A stretch of DNA of 60,959 nucleotides, taken from positions 1-60,959 of the forward strand of contig NZ_CABVHQ010000035.1 of NCBI RefSeq assembly GCF_902497895.1. The letters are read 5' to 3'. The DNA comes from Pseudomonas fluorescens (GTDB lineage: Bacteria; Pseudomonadota; Gammaproteobacteria; Pseudomonadales; Pseudomonadaceae). Of this stretch, positions 1-11,530 are shown one piece after another. A model generated the notes under the pieces. The model was given only the letters and a program-made list of their open reading frames with translations. It was not told the origin of the DNA and did not search any database. The first letter of the stretch is position 1; every line of letters begins with the position of its first letter. The translations under genes were made by a program, and so were the position numbers.

Positions 1-1136
1 GTGCCAGCGTCAGTCGCTCGCGACTGGCCCGCGACCAGGACCCGAGCGGGCAGGGCGGCAACTACAGCACCCTGCGCAGCCTCGGCGTGGATTTCAATTA
101 CACCTTCGACCTCTGGGGCGGCCAGCGCGCCACCTGGGAAGCCGCGCTGGGCCAGGCCCGTGCAGCCGAGATCGACCGCCAGGCAGCACAGCTGACCCTG
201 GCCGCCGATGTCGCCCGGGCCTACAGCAATCTGGGCCAGGCGCATATCGTCCATGACCTGGCCAGTGACGACCTCAAACGCACCCGGCAAATGCTCGACC
301 TGGGCCAACGCCGGCTCAGCTCCGGGATCGACAGCCAATACCAATACCAGCAAACCGAAAGCCTTGAGGCCAGCTCCCAGGCCGAGCTGATCGACGCCGA
401 GAAGAACCTGCAAAGCGCCCGGATTGCCCTGGCGGTGCTGCTTGGCAAAGGCCCGGATCGCGGCAACGAAATTGCTCGACCGAATGTCTTGCAAGCCAGC
501 GCCGTGGCCTTGCCATCGGTGCTCCCGGCCGAGTTGCTGGGTCGCCGTCCGGACCTGGTCGCCGCCCGCTGGCGGGTCGAGGCGGCGAGCAAGGATATCG
601 TCGCCGGCAAGACCAACTTCTATCCAAACCTCAACCTGAGCGCGGCGGCCGGGACCCAGTCGCTGCTCGGTGATGCGTTGTTTGGTTCGGCCAGTCGCTT
701 CTTCAGCGTCGCGCCAACCGTATCGCTGCCGATTTTCGATGGCGGTCGCCTGCGTGCCGATCTCGATGCTCGTGACGCCGACTACGACCTCGCCGTGGCG
801 CAGTACAACAAGAGTCTGGTGACAGCCCTGGGGGATGTCAGCGACACCCTTTCGCAACTGAGCGACATCGGCCGGCAGATCAAAGCCCAGCAACACGCCA
901 CCGATATTGCCCAGGACTCTTACAACACCGTGGTCCAGCGCTTCGGTTCCGGCATCGGCAACTACCTGGACGTACTCAGCATCGAGCAGCAACTGCTGCA
1001 GACCCAGCGTCAGCTGGCGAACCTGAATGCCGAGCAGATCGACCTCTCGATTCAATTGATGCAGGCACTGGGCGGCGGGTTTCAAGCCGACACCCTCGCC
1101 TCGGCCAACCCCACCCCAGCCACGCGGACTGAATAA
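1..1136 (+). CDS. Outer-membrane efflux factor (OprM/NodT family), 5'-truncated by window edge
   Basis: The gene is open from base 3 with no start in the window, so only the C-terminal part (about 378 residues) is present. It has the two-fold repeated helical composition of TolC/OprM-type channels: VARAYSNLGQAH, the LLGRRPDLVAARWRVEAASKD segment, and YPNLNLSAAAG followed by SVAPTVSLPIFDGGRLRADLDARDADYD. OprM/NodT proteins form the outer-membrane duct of tripartite pumps. The next gene, an EmrA-type adaptor, starts 15 bases downstream, followed by an EmrB-type pump, so the three probably make one export machine. Substrate unknown. The family is clear; the missing 5' end prevents checking for a lipoprotein signal. 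Confidence 0.9.
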   Translation, partial: ASVSRSRLARDQDPSGQGGNYSTLRSLGVDFNYTFDLWGGQRATWEAALGQARAAEIDRQAAQLTLAADVARAYSNLGQAHIVHDLASDDLKRTRQMLDLGQRRLSSGIDSQYQYQQTESLEASSQAELIDAEKNLQSARIALAVLLGKGPDRGNEIARPNVLQASAVALPSVLPAELLGRRPDLVAARWRVEAASKDIVAGKTNFYPNLNLSAAAGTQSLLGDALFGSASRFFSVAPTVSLPIFDGGRLRADLDARDADYDLAVAQYNKSLVTALGDVSDTLSQLSDIGRQIKAQQHATDIAQDSYNTVVQRFGSGIGNYLDVLSIEQQLLQTQRQLANLNAEQIDLSIQLMQALGGGFQADTLASANPTPATRTE

Positions 1137-1151
1137 TTCAAGGTACTTGTC

Positions 1152-2354
1152 ATGGCGACTGAAGACACCCTCAACACTGCCGAAAACTCCCAGGACACGG
1201 GCAACCCGCGCAAGCGCAAGCTCATGCTGCTGGTGCTGGCTGTCATCGTCGTCCTCGGGGGCTTGAGCGTCTGGGGCTGGCACGCGTTGTACGGGCGCTG
1301 GAATGAAAGCACCGACGATGCCTATGTGAACGGTAACGTCGTGGAAATCACCCCCTTGGTCACCGGCACCGTGGTGAGCATTGGCGCCGATGACGGTGAC
1401 CGGGTGCATGAGGGCCAGGTGCTGATCAACTTCGACCCCAATGACGCGCAAGTCGGCTTGCAGAGTGCGCAGGCCAATCTGGCCCGTACCGTGCGTCAGG
1501 TCCGCGGCCTGTACAGCAACGTCGACGGCATGAAGGCTCAGGTCAATGCGCAGAAAGCCGAAGTGCAAAAAGCCCTGGAAAACTTCAACCGACGCAAGAA
1601 CCTGGCGGCCGGTGGGGCGATTTCCCAGGAAGAACTGTCCCACGCCCGGGATGACCTGACCTCGGCGCAAAACGCCCTGGCCAACGCCCGGCAGCAACTC
1701 AATACCAGCAGTGCCTTGGTCGACGACACCGTGGTCTCGTCCCATCCGGACGTGCAGGCCGCCGCCGCGCAACTGCGTCAGGCCTACCTGACCAATGCCC
1801 GCAGCACCTTGATCGCGCCGGTCACCGGGTATGTCGCCAAACGCACCGTGCAACTCGGTCAGCGGGTTCAGCCGGGCACCGCGCTGATGGCGGTGATCCC
1901 GCTGGATCAGCTGTGGATCGATGCCAACTTCAAGGAAACCCAGCTGCGGGACATGCGCATCGGCCAGCCGGTGGACATCGAAGCCGACCTCTACGGCAGC
2001 GACGTGAAATACAGCGGCACCATCGACAGCCTCGGTGCCGGCACCGGCAGCGCGTTTGCCTTGCTGCCGGCGCAGAACGCGACCGGCAACTGGATCAAGA
2101 TCGTCCAGCGCGTCCCGGTGCGGATTCATATCAACGCCGAAGAACTTGCCAGGCATCCATTGCGGGTCGGTCTGTCGACTCAGGTTCAGGTCAATCTGCA
2201 CGACCAGAGCGGCCCGGTGCTGGCGCAACAGCCGGCGCAAAAGGCCTCGTTCAGCACCAGTGTCTACGACCGTCAGTTGGTTGAGGCCGATGCAATGATC
2301 ACTCGCCTGATCCACGACAACAGCTCTGCGGCGAGCAAAACCGTGCAGCGCTGA
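1152..2354 (+). CDS. emrA: EmrA-type periplasmic adaptor (HlyD family)
   Basis: This 400-residue protein is the membrane fusion subunit linking an inner-membrane MFS pump to the outer-membrane channel. A basic N-terminus (RKRK) precedes one membrane anchor at about residues 24-45. Then come the biotinyl-lipoyl half motif (STDDAYVNGNVVEITPLVTG), a long helical hairpin (about residues 95-200) and a second lipoyl half and beta-barrel (LIAPVTGYVAKRTVQLGQRV). This is the full EmrA architecture and normal length. It sits between the outer-membrane factor and the MFS gene. The symbol follows family resemblance; substrate range cannot be read from the sequence. Confidence 0.9.
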   Translation: MATEDTLNTAENSQDTGNPRKRKLMLLVLAVIVVLGGLSVWGWHALYGRWNESTDDAYVNGNVVEITPLVTGTVVSIGADDGDRVHEGQVLINFDPNDAQVGLQSAQANLARTVRQVRGLYSNVDGMKAQVNAQKAEVQKALENFNRRKNLAAGGAISQEELSHARDDLTSAQNALANARQQLNTSSALVDDTVVSSHPDVQAAAAQLRQAYLTNARSTLIAPVTGYVAKRTVQLGQRVQPGTALMAVIPLDQLWIDANFKETQLRDMRIGQPVDIEADLYGSDVKYSGTIDSLGAGTGSAFALLPAQNATGNWIKIVQRVPVRIHINAEELARHPLRVGLSTQVQVNLHDQSGPVLAQQPAQKASFSTSVYDRQLVEADAMITRLIHDNSSAASKTVQR

Positions 2355-2416
2355 TTCGCCAATCCCTCAGCTGCGGCCCTGGCGCTCGCAGCCAGCCACG
2401 TTTCAAAGGATTCGCG

Positions 2417-3946
2417 ATGAGCAATAACGCCTCCTTCACGCCGCCCAGCCTGGTGTTCGCCACCATCGGCTTGTCCCTGGCGACCTTCATGCAGGTGCTC
2501 GATACCACCATCGCCAACGTGGCCTTGCCGACGATTTCCGGCAACCTGGGGGTGAGTTCGGAGCAGGGCACCTGGGTCATCACTTCGTTTGCCGTGAGCA
2601 ATGCGATTGCGCTGCCGTTGACCGGCTGGCTCAGTCGGCGCTTCGGTGAGGTGAAGCTGTTTCTCTGGTCGACCATCCTGTTTGTGCTGGCGTCGTTCCT
2701 GTGCGGTATCTCCACCTCCATGCCAGAGTTGGTTGGTTTTCGGGTGCTGCAAGGCCTGGTGGCAGGGCCGCTGTATCCGATGACCCAGACCCTGCTGATC
2801 GCAGTCTATCCGCCCGCCAAACGGGGGATGGCATTGGCATTGCTGGCAATGGTCACGGTGGTTGCACCGATTGCCGGGCCGATACTGGGTGGCTGGATTA
2901 CCGATAGCTACAGCTGGCCGTGGATCTTCTTTATCAACGTGCCCATTGGTGTGTTCGCGGTCATGGTGGTCAAGCAACAACTCAAGGCCCGGCCGGTGGT
3001 GATCAGTCGCCAGCCGATGGATTATGTGGGCTTGCTGACCCTGATCATTGGCGTCGGTGCGCTGCAGGTCATCCTCGACAAGGGCAACGACCTGGACTGG
3101 TTCGAGTCGAATTTCATCATCATCGGCGCGGCCATTTCGGCGATAGCCCTGGCGGTGTTCGTGATCTGGGAAATGACCGATAAGCACCCGGTGGTCAATC
3201 TGCGGTTGTTCGCCCATCGCAACTTCCGCATTGGCACCATTGTGTTGGTATGCGGTTATGCCGGGTTCTTCGGCATCAACCTGATTCTGCCGCAATGGCT
3301 GCAGACACAGATGGGCTATACGGCGACCTGGGCCGGGCTGGCGGTAGCGCCGATCGGGATTCTGCCGGTACTGATGTCGCCGTTTGTCGGCAAGTACGCG
3401 CACAAGTTCGACTTGCGGCTGCTGGCCGGGCTGGCGTTTCTGGCGATTGGCCTGAGCTGTTTCATGCGCGCCGGGTTTACCCATGAAGTGGACTTCCAGC
3501 ACATCGCCCTGGTGCAACTGTTCATGGGCATCGGCGTGGCGCTGTTCTTCATGCCGACCCTGAGCATTCTGATGTCGGATCTGCCGCCGCATCAGATCGC
3601 CGACGGTGCCGGCCTGGCCACTTTCCTGCGGACTTTGGGCGGCAGTTTTGCGGCATCCCTGACCACCTGGATCTGGATCCGTCGCGCCGATCAGCATCAT
3701 GCCTATCTGAGCGAAAGCATCAGCACCTATGAGCCTGCGACCCGGGATGCCTTGAACAGTCTGGGCGGGGCGGGCAATCCGGCCTATGCACAGCTGGATC
3801 ATGTGCTGACCAGCCAGGCCTATATGCTCTCGACCGTGGATTATTTCACGTTGCTGGGGTGGGCTTTTATGGGCTTGATCCTGCTGGTATGGCTGGCCAG
3901 ACCGCCGTTTGCGGCGAAGGCCGGGCCGGCGACTGCGGGGCATTGA
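2417..3946 (+). CDS. emrB: EmrB/QacA-type multidrug MFS transporter (DHA2 family)
   Basis: A 509-residue proton-driven exporter with the 14-helix hydrophobicity pattern of DHA2 transporters. The family motif LDTTIANVALPTI is in the first helix, LSRRFGEVKLF resembles motif A, and the antiporter-type motif (VTVVAPIAGPILGGW) is present. A Shine-Dalgarno-like AAAGGA precedes the ATG. It is the third gene of the efflux operon. Its last 17 codons are repeated as a 52-bp copy at 4110-4161 beyond a REP palindrome, with the same reading frame and its own stop, which suggests the end of the gene was duplicated when the repeat arose. Confidence 0.92.
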   Translation: MSNNASFTPPSLVFATIGLSLATFMQVLDTTIANVALPTISGNLGVSSEQGTWVITSFAVSNAIALPLTGWLSRRFGEVKLFLWSTILFVLASFLCGISTSMPELVGFRVLQGLVAGPLYPMTQTLLIAVYPPAKRGMALALLAMVTVVAPIAGPILGGWITDSYSWPWIFFINVPIGVFAVMVVKQQLKARPVVISRQPMDYVGLLTLIIGVGALQVILDKGNDLDWFESNFIIIGAAISAIALAVFVIWEMTDKHPVVNLRLFAHRNFRIGTIVLVCGYAGFFGINLILPQWLQTQMGYTATWAGLAVAPIGILPVLMSPFVGKYAHKFDLRLLAGLAFLAIGLSCFMRAGFTHEVDFQHIALVQLFMGIGVALFFMPTLSILMSDLPPHQIADGAGLATFLRTLGGSFAASLTTWIWIRRADQHHAYLSESISTYEPATRDALNSLGGAGNPAYAQLDHVLTSQAYMLSTVDYFTLLGWAFMGLILLVWLARPPFAAKAGPATAGH

Positions 3947-4161
3947 TGTAGGGTCCCGCCGTAGCAGCTGCCGAGCTCTGCGAGGCTGCGTTCGGCTGCG
4001 AAGCAGTCGTAAAACCTGTGATCGCGATTTAACAGAACAACCGCATGCACTGGACTACGACCGCTTCGCGGCCGAACGCAGCCTCGCGGGCTCGGCAGCT
4101 GCTACGGCCGGCCAGACCGCCGTTTGCGGCGAAGGCGGGGCCGGCGATGAGCGGCCATTAA
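3895..4161 (+). repeat. 52-bp direct repeat of the emrB 3' end flanking a REP palindrome
   Basis: Bases 3895-3946 and 4110-4161 are 52-bp copies (44 of 52 positions identical by eye). Both encode the transporter tail from ARPPFAAKAGPA to a stop; the first ends TAGH, the second MSGH. Exactly 163 bases, mainly the palindrome at 3961-4105, separate them. This accounts for most of the 325-base gap before lpxH; the rest is a second palindrome at 4178-4263. Confidence 0.8.
3961..4105. repeat. REP doublet (REPIN-like), GTAGCAGCTG type
   Basis: Inverted arms begin GTAGCAGCTGCCGAG and end CTCGGCAGCTGCTAC, with inner arms around GTTCGGCTGCGAAGCAGTCG and its near-complement. The same element occurs at 11126, 17588 and 47000. 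Such extragenic palindromes are common between Pseudomonas genes. No RAYT transposase gene is in this window. Confidence 0.85.
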
Positions 4162-4177
4162 GCGGAATACAGTCAAT

Positions 4178-4263
4178 GTGGGAGCGAGCTTGCTCGCGAT
4201 GACGGATTCACATTCAGCATCTCTGTTGACTGTCACGCCTCTATCGCGAGCAAGCTCGTTCCA
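4178..4263. repeat. REP doublet, GTGGGAGCGAGCTTGCTCGCGAT type
   Basis: The left arm begins at 4179 with the common Pseudomonas REP head (GTGGGAGCGAGCTTGCTC) and the right arm is its inverted, slightly degraded copy (GCGAGCAAGCTCGTTCC). It abuts the end of lpxH and may fold into a transcript-stabilising hairpin. Confidence 0.8.
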
Positions 4264-4271
4264 AAAGGATC

Positions 4272-5015
4272 TCATTCAACTGTCAGGCGCGGATTCCCAA
4301 AATCAAAATGCGCAAGCGCAAACCCGTGCTCATCCACCTGCAACGCCCAGCCCTGGCGATCCCAGTCCCCCAGCACAATGCGCCTGGCCGCTTGCTCGCC
4401 AATCTGCAACTTATGGATGGCAGGGCGGTGGGTGTGGCCGTGGACCAGGGTGCGGACCCCGTATTCCTGCATGATTCGCGGAATTTCCTCGGGGGTCACG
4501 TCGACGATGTCGTTGGCTTTCATGCGGGTCTGGGTGCGGCTTTCGCTGCGCAGTTTGCGCGCCAGCTTGTGCCGGGTGCGCAACGGTAGATGTCGCAGGA
4601 CCCACAAAGTCACTGGATTACGCAGGTAACGACGCATGCGCATATAGGCTTCGTCGCGGGTGCAGAGACTGTCGCCATGCATCAGCAGCACCGGCTCGCC
4701 GTTCAACTCAACGACGCTCGGGTCTTTGAGCAGGGTGCACCCGGCGGCCTTGCAGAAGGCCTTGCCAAGCATGAAATCGCGATTGCCATGCATCAGGAAC
4801 ACCTGCGTACCGCTGTCGCTGAGTTCCCGTACTGCCTGGCAAATGGAAAGCTGGTAGGGGGTCATGGCATCGTCGCCGATCCATGCCTCGAAAAAATCTC
4901 CCAAAATGTACAACGCTTGCGCCGAGCGGGCACGCCCGCTCAGTAAATCCAGAAACGCCCGGGTTATGTCCGGGCGCTCCTCTTCCAGATGCAAGTCTGA
5001 AATCAGCAGTATCAC
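4272..5015 (-). CDS. lpxH: UDP-2,3-diacylglucosamine diphosphatase
   Basis: LpxH hydrolyses UDP-2,3-diacylglucosamine to lipid X in lipid A synthesis, acting at the inner face of the inner membrane. The 247-residue sequence carries the metallophosphoesterase motifs in order: DLH (residues 7-9), GDFFEAWIGDD (about 39-49), GNRD (the LpxH variant of GNHD), HGDSLCT and HGHTHRP. The start is GTG, overlapping the ppiB stop as GTGA, which indicates translational coupling; the protein needs this start to keep the first metal-binding motif. Length is close to the family norm. Confidence 0.95.
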   Translation of the reverse strand: MILLISDLHLEEERPDITRAFLDLLSGRARSAQALYILGDFFEAWIGDDAMTPYQLSICQAVRELSDSGTQVFLMHGNRDFMLGKAFCKAAGCTLLKDPSVVELNGEPVLLMHGDSLCTRDEAYMRMRRYLRNPVTLWVLRHLPLRTRHKLARKLRSESRTQTRMKANDIVDVTPEEIPRIMQEYGVRTLVHGHTHRPAIHKLQIGEQAARRIVLGDWDRQGWALQVDEHGFALAHFDFGNPRLTVE

Positions 5016-5515
5016 TCAATGATCTCGGCTTTCTCGATGATCACGTCTTCTGCTGGCACGTCTTGATGACCGGACTTCATGGTGGTGGCGACACCTTTGA
5101 TCTTGTCGACGACCTCGGTGCCTTCGACCACTTTACCGAACACTGCATAACCCCAGCCTTGCGCGGTTTTGGCGCTGTGGTTGAGGAAGCTGTTGTCGGC
5201 AACGTTGATGAAGAACTGCGCGGAAGCCGAATGCGGCTCCATGGTGCGGGCCATGGCAACGGTGTACTTGTCGTTGGAAAGGCCGTTGTCGGCTTCGTTC
5301 TGGATGCTTGGGCGTTTGTCTTTCTTTTCCTTCATGCCTGGTTCGAAACCGCCGCCCTGGACCATGAAGTTACCGATTACACGGTGGAATACGGTGTTTT
5401 CGTAGTGACCGGCCTTAACGTACTCGACGAAGTTGGCCACGGTGATCGGGGCTTTTTCGGCGTTCAGTTCCAGGACGATGTCGCCCTTGTTGGTCGTCAG
5501 TTTGACTTTAGTCAT
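5012..5515 (-). CDS. ppiB: Peptidyl-prolyl cis-trans isomerase B (cyclophilin)
   Basis: A 167-residue single-domain cyclophilin with no signal peptide, hence cytoplasmic. Visible motifs are FHRVIGNFMVQGGG (active-site arginine and the core strand), MARTMEPHSASAQFFINVADN and YAVFGKVVEG. It isomerises X-Pro bonds during folding. It is the first gene of a two-gene unit with lpxH and diverges from glnS across a 264-base gap, a placement familiar in Pseudomonas. Confidence 0.95.
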   Translation of the reverse strand: MTKVKLTTNKGDIVLELNAEKAPITVANFVEYVKAGHYENTVFHRVIGNFMVQGGGFEPGMKEKKDKRPSIQNEADNGLSNDKYTVAMARTMEPHSASAQFFINVADNSFLNHSAKTAQGWGYAVFGKVVEGTEVVDKIKGVATTMKSGHQDVPAEDVIIEKAEIIE

Positions 5516-5779
5516 GATCGTTATCGCTCTTTCAAGAAATTCGTGGGTTTCGGGGCGCTCACGCTGCCTGCGGGCCCGAACCGGTCTGGCAAAAAAAACG
5601 CCAGGTTGCGCAGTTTAGCGTGCCGGGCGCGAATTTCGAGGCTGTTTTTCAAAACAGGTGCATTAAACGCAGCTGTTTTCGGGCCTCCTCTGTCAGCTGC
5701 TTGACAGCATCGGCTATGATAGCGGCTTTGTTTTGTCAGGCCCGTATTTCGGCCGCGCACTTGTAAGTCCAAGGATCCT

Positions 5780-7477
<1,698 letters not shown>

Positions 7478-7498
7478 TCAAGCGTTAAGGATACCGTC

Positions 7499-8881
<1,383 letters not shown>

Positions 8882-8901
8882 AGCCTGCGTTTTGCTGCAA
8901 A

Positions 8902-8932
8902 ACAAAACCCGCCTTTGTGCGGGTTTTTGTTT
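8902..8932 (+). terminator. Intrinsic terminator after cysS
   Basis: Six-base stem ACCCGC/GCGGGT with a CTTTGT loop followed by a T-rich tract, 21 bases after the cysS stop. Confidence 0.85.
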
Positions 8933-8938
8933 ATTAAA

Positions 8939-9050
8939 GATCAAAAGATCGCAGCCTGCGGCAGCTCCTACAGGATTGTGGTTATCTGCGATGGCAAGGT
9001 TGTACGCTACCTGTGTAGGAGCTGCCGCAGGCTGCGATCTTTTGATCTTG
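8939..9050. repeat. REP doublet, TGTAGGAGCTGCCGCAGGC type
   Basis: Two long inverted arms, GATCGCAGCCTGCGGCAGCT with flanks on the left and the complementary TGTAGGAGCTGCCGCAGGCT with flanks on the right, surround about 40 bases. A degraded single REP (GGAGCAAGCTCGCTCCCAC) lies at about 9120-9138. Together they fill the 346-base gap between cysS and the convergent regulator; I see no gene there. The same element recurs at 54489, with single arms near 41273 and 57621. Confidence 0.85.
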
Positions 9051-9227
9051 GGGCAGTTTGCCGGTTATCTAAATCAATTCTGCTGTGTCGGCAAGGGCGC
9101 TATCGTCGGATCGCCGCCCGGAGCAAGCTCGCTCCCACATTGGTCCATGGTGAATTTCAATTTTTGTGAGCGACACAAGTCCCTTGCTCGCGATGGTCTC
9201 AAGCCGAACACCACAGGTTCAGCCGCC

Positions 9228-11063
9228 TTAGTTCTCCTGTTGCCGCAATCGCTTGTAAAGGGTATTCCGGCTAACTCCCAACCTACGGGCCAAGTGCGAA
9301 ATATTCCCTCCAGCTGCCTGCAACTGCCGATTCAAATCCTCGGCATCATTCAAATCAACCGCCAACGGCTCAGCCACCTCAACCGGCTCCATCTCCAGAT
9401 CCACAAAAAAATCATCCGGCAAATGCTCCGGCCGCACCGGTTGTTCCTCGGCCATGGCCAGCGCTACCTGCATTACACTACTGACCTGCCGCAGGTTCCC
9501 CGGCCATGGATGGCGGGAGAACAGCTCCATGACTTCACGACTCAACCCAGCCCATTGCGTCGGCTCCCGATGCTGCTCCCACAAGCGCTTGAACAGCGCC
9601 TGCTTGTCACTGCGCTCACGTAAGGGCGGCAACTCCAAAGTCAAACCGCCGATCCGGTAGTAAAGGTCTTCCCGAAAACGTCCGGCTTTAACCTGGTCAC
9701 GCAGGGCGCGGTTGGTGGCCGAGATGATGCGGATGTCGACAGGGAACAGTTCGCTGCTGCCCACCGGCTGCACGCAACGCTCCTGCAGTACCCGCAGCAA
9801 GCGGGCCTGGGTCGGCAGTGGCATATCACCGATTTCGTCGAGGAATAGCGTGCCTTTGTCGGCCTTGCGGATCAGCCCGATGCTGCCTTTCTGGCTGGCA
9901 CCGGTAAAGGCGCCTTTTTCATAACCGAACAGCTCGGACTCCACCAATTCGGCCGGGATCGCCGCACAGTTGACGGCAATGAATGGTTGTTTACTCCTGG
10001 AGCTGGCCTGATGCAGGGCTTTGACGAACACTTCCTTACCCACACCCGTTTCGCCATGGATCAGCAGGGGAATGTCTTTCTCCAGCAAACGCTCGGCCTG
10101 GCGCACGGCTTTCTCGACGCGACTGTCACCAAAGTGCAAGGTGCTGAGACTGATCGCCGTCGGGACAGGGCTGACTGGCTCGGCCAACACCCGGGCCTGA
10201 ATGGGCGCCTGCTTGGGGTGCTTCAACAAGCACTGAAATCGGTTGCGCCCCGAAGCCTGCAGCGCGAAGGGTAAACCTTCCGGCTGGTTGAGCAGGTCCC
10301 GCAACGAGACCTTGAACAGGCTTTCGACGCTGACCCGCGACAGGCTGACGCCCAGCAGAGTGTCGGCGCGGCGGTTGGCCGACAGCACCTGGCCATTTTC
10401 ATCGAAGATCAGCAGACCGGCCCATTGGCTGTCGAGGTTGTTCAGGCCGGTGTTGAAGGTCAGCTGGAAATGCCGGCCCTGGAACAGGTTGAGGATCAGC
10501 CGGTTCTCCACCGTCTGACTCATCATTTTCACCATGCCCAAGGTGTGGGACGGCGGCAGGTAGCTGTCGCTGGAGACGTCGAGTACCGCGATCACCTGGC
10601 GCTCGGCGTCGAAGATCGGTGCCGCGGAGCCGGTCATGAAGCGGTTGGCCTTGAGGAAGTGTTCATCGTGCTCGATATGCACGCACTGCGAGCAGGCCAG
10701 GGCGGTGCCAATGGCGTTGGTTCCGCTGCAGCGTTCCATCCAGCTGGCGCCGGCCTTGAACCCCCGGGCCAGGCTCGGCTCGATAAAGCGCTGGGTGCCC
10801 CAGGACGTCAGCACCTGGCCTTGATTGTCGGCGAGCATGATCAGGCAGTTGGAGTTGCTGAGGATGTTTTCGTAATACGGCAGGACTTCCTGGTGGGTGG
10901 TTTGCACCAGGGAGCGCTGGCTCTCGAGCAATTGCGCAATGCCCTCGGCGGGCAGCTGGTCGAACGCCGGGGCGCTCTGATGGCTGAGCCCGAAGGCCCG
11001 GCAGCGGCGCCAGGAGTCCTGGATGATGGCGTCATGGGACAACAGCGGGGCAGGTGCGGCCAT
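9228..11063 (-). CDS. AcoR-type sigma-54-dependent transcriptional activator
   Basis: An enhancer-binding protein of 611 residues if started at MAAPAPLLSHD; an upstream in-frame start at 11120 would add 19 residues that look non-conserved. Order of domains: N-terminal GAF-type sensor (SCGTNAIGTAL-like region written CSGTNAIGTALACSQC), a PAS-like segment (LLIFDENGQVLSANRRAD), the AAA+ ATPase with GETGVGKE and an intact GAFTGA sigma-54 contact loop (about 384-389), and a Fis-type helix-turn-helix at the end (ISHLARRLGVSRNTLYKRL). It is divergent from the ABC importer operon, whose upstream region has a -24/-12 promoter, so that operon is the likely target. The effector ligand is unknown. Confidence 0.9.
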   Translation of the reverse strand: MAAPAPLLSHDAIIQDSWRRCRAFGLSHQSAPAFDQLPAEGIAQLLESQRSLVQTTHQEVLPYYENILSNSNCLIMLADNQGQVLTSWGTQRFIEPSLARGFKAGASWMERCSGTNAIGTALACSQCVHIEHDEHFLKANRFMTGSAAPIFDAERQVIAVLDVSSDSYLPPSHTLGMVKMMSQTVENRLILNLFQGRHFQLTFNTGLNNLDSQWAGLLIFDENGQVLSANRRADTLLGVSLSRVSVESLFKVSLRDLLNQPEGLPFALQASGRNRFQCLLKHPKQAPIQARVLAEPVSPVPTAISLSTLHFGDSRVEKAVRQAERLLEKDIPLLIHGETGVGKEVFVKALHQASSRSKQPFIAVNCAAIPAELVESELFGYEKGAFTGASQKGSIGLIRKADKGTLFLDEIGDMPLPTQARLLRVLQERCVQPVGSSELFPVDIRIISATNRALRDQVKAGRFREDLYYRIGGLTLELPPLRERSDKQALFKRLWEQHREPTQWAGLSREVMELFSRHPWPGNLRQVSSVMQVALAMAEEQPVRPEHLPDDFFVDLEMEPVEVAEPLAVDLNDAEDLNRQLQAAGGNISHLARRLGVSRNTLYKRLRQQEN

Positions 11064-11125
11064 GGCAGTCGATCTCTGAGAATGCTTTGTTATTTTTGTT
11101 ATGGGCCTTGAGCGCAACACACTCC

Positions 11126-11255
11126 GTAGCAGCTGGCGAAGCCTGCGTCCGGCTGCGCAGCAGTCGTAAATCCTGCTTGCACAATTAACCTGGAAAAATG
11201 CGTTGTCTGGTTTACGACCGCTACGCGGCCGGACGCAGCCTTCGGCAGCTGCTAC
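11126..11255. repeat. REP doublet, GTAGCAGCTG type
   Basis: Arms GTAGCAGCTGGCGAAGCCTG and GCCTTCGGCAGCTGCTAC with inner inverted arms around GCGCAGCAGTCGTAAA and TTTACGACCGCTACGCGGCC. It lies in the 467-base gap between the regulator and the ABC operon, on the regulator side, leaving the promoter-proximal 190 bases free. Confidence 0.85.
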
Positions 11256-11321
11256 GGGGGCCGGCTTACGCGCAAAAGCAGCCTTCGGCAGCTGCTACGG
11301 GGGTACGGCTTACGCGCAAAA
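11235..11321 (+). repeat. Tandem duplication of a REP arm plus tail (43 and 44 bp)
   Basis: Bases 11235-11277 and 11278-11321 are adjacent near-identical units beginning GCAGCCTTCGGCAGCTGCTA and ending TTACGCGCAAAA. The second differs only around GGGCC versus GGGTAC. It looks like recent slippage at the right arm of the preceding palindrome. Confidence 0.85.
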
Positions 11322-11346
11322 GCATCCGTTGAGTGTTGTCCACTAT

Positions 11347-11406
11347 TGTTCATTGTCAAACCCAGGACTGTTCAATTGTTCAGTCGCAGCTGTTCATTTC
11401 TGTTCA
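11347..11406 (+). promoter_or_regulatory. Cluster of five TGTTCA repeats, candidate activator binding region
   Basis: TGTTCA occurs at 11347, 11369, 11377, 11391 and 11401, five times in 60 bases, all on one strand. The cluster ends 64 bases upstream of the -24/-12 promoter, where sigma-54 activators usually bind. I do not know the operator of this regulator, so the assignment is inference from position and repetition. Confidence 0.5.
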
Positions 11407-11470
11407 GCAACGAATGCCGCTCTCCCTTCATTTTCAACAAAACACAACCGGATCAATCGCTTGGAGTTTT

Positions 11471-11486
11471 TGGCACGATTGTCGCT
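11471..11486 (+). promoter_or_regulatory. Sigma-54 (-24/-12) promoter of the ABC importer operon
   Basis: TGGCACGATTGTCGCT matches the consensus TGGCACG-N4-TTGCT at every position but one, with exact spacing between the GG and GC elements. Transcription would begin near 11498, about 33 bases before the first ATPase gene. Confidence 0.85.
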
Positions 11487-11530
11487 CTGGTGCTCAGGTC
11501 GCTTGACTCCAATAATAAAAAGGCCGGGCC

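Noticed and set aside
2273..3943. 556-residue open frame antisense to emrB
   Set aside because: Composition is Gln/His/Arg-rich with no domain, as expected from reading a GC-rich membrane protein gene backwards; emrB explains the region.
11063..11120. 19-residue N-terminal extension of the AcoR-like regulator
   Set aside because: The extension (LRSRPITKITKHSQRST) looks like spacer, and the protein makes sense from MAAPAPLL; kept only as an alternative start.
11235..11321. CRISPR-like or iteron repeats
   Set aside because: Two head-to-tail units without spacers, derived from a REP arm; no replication gene nearby.
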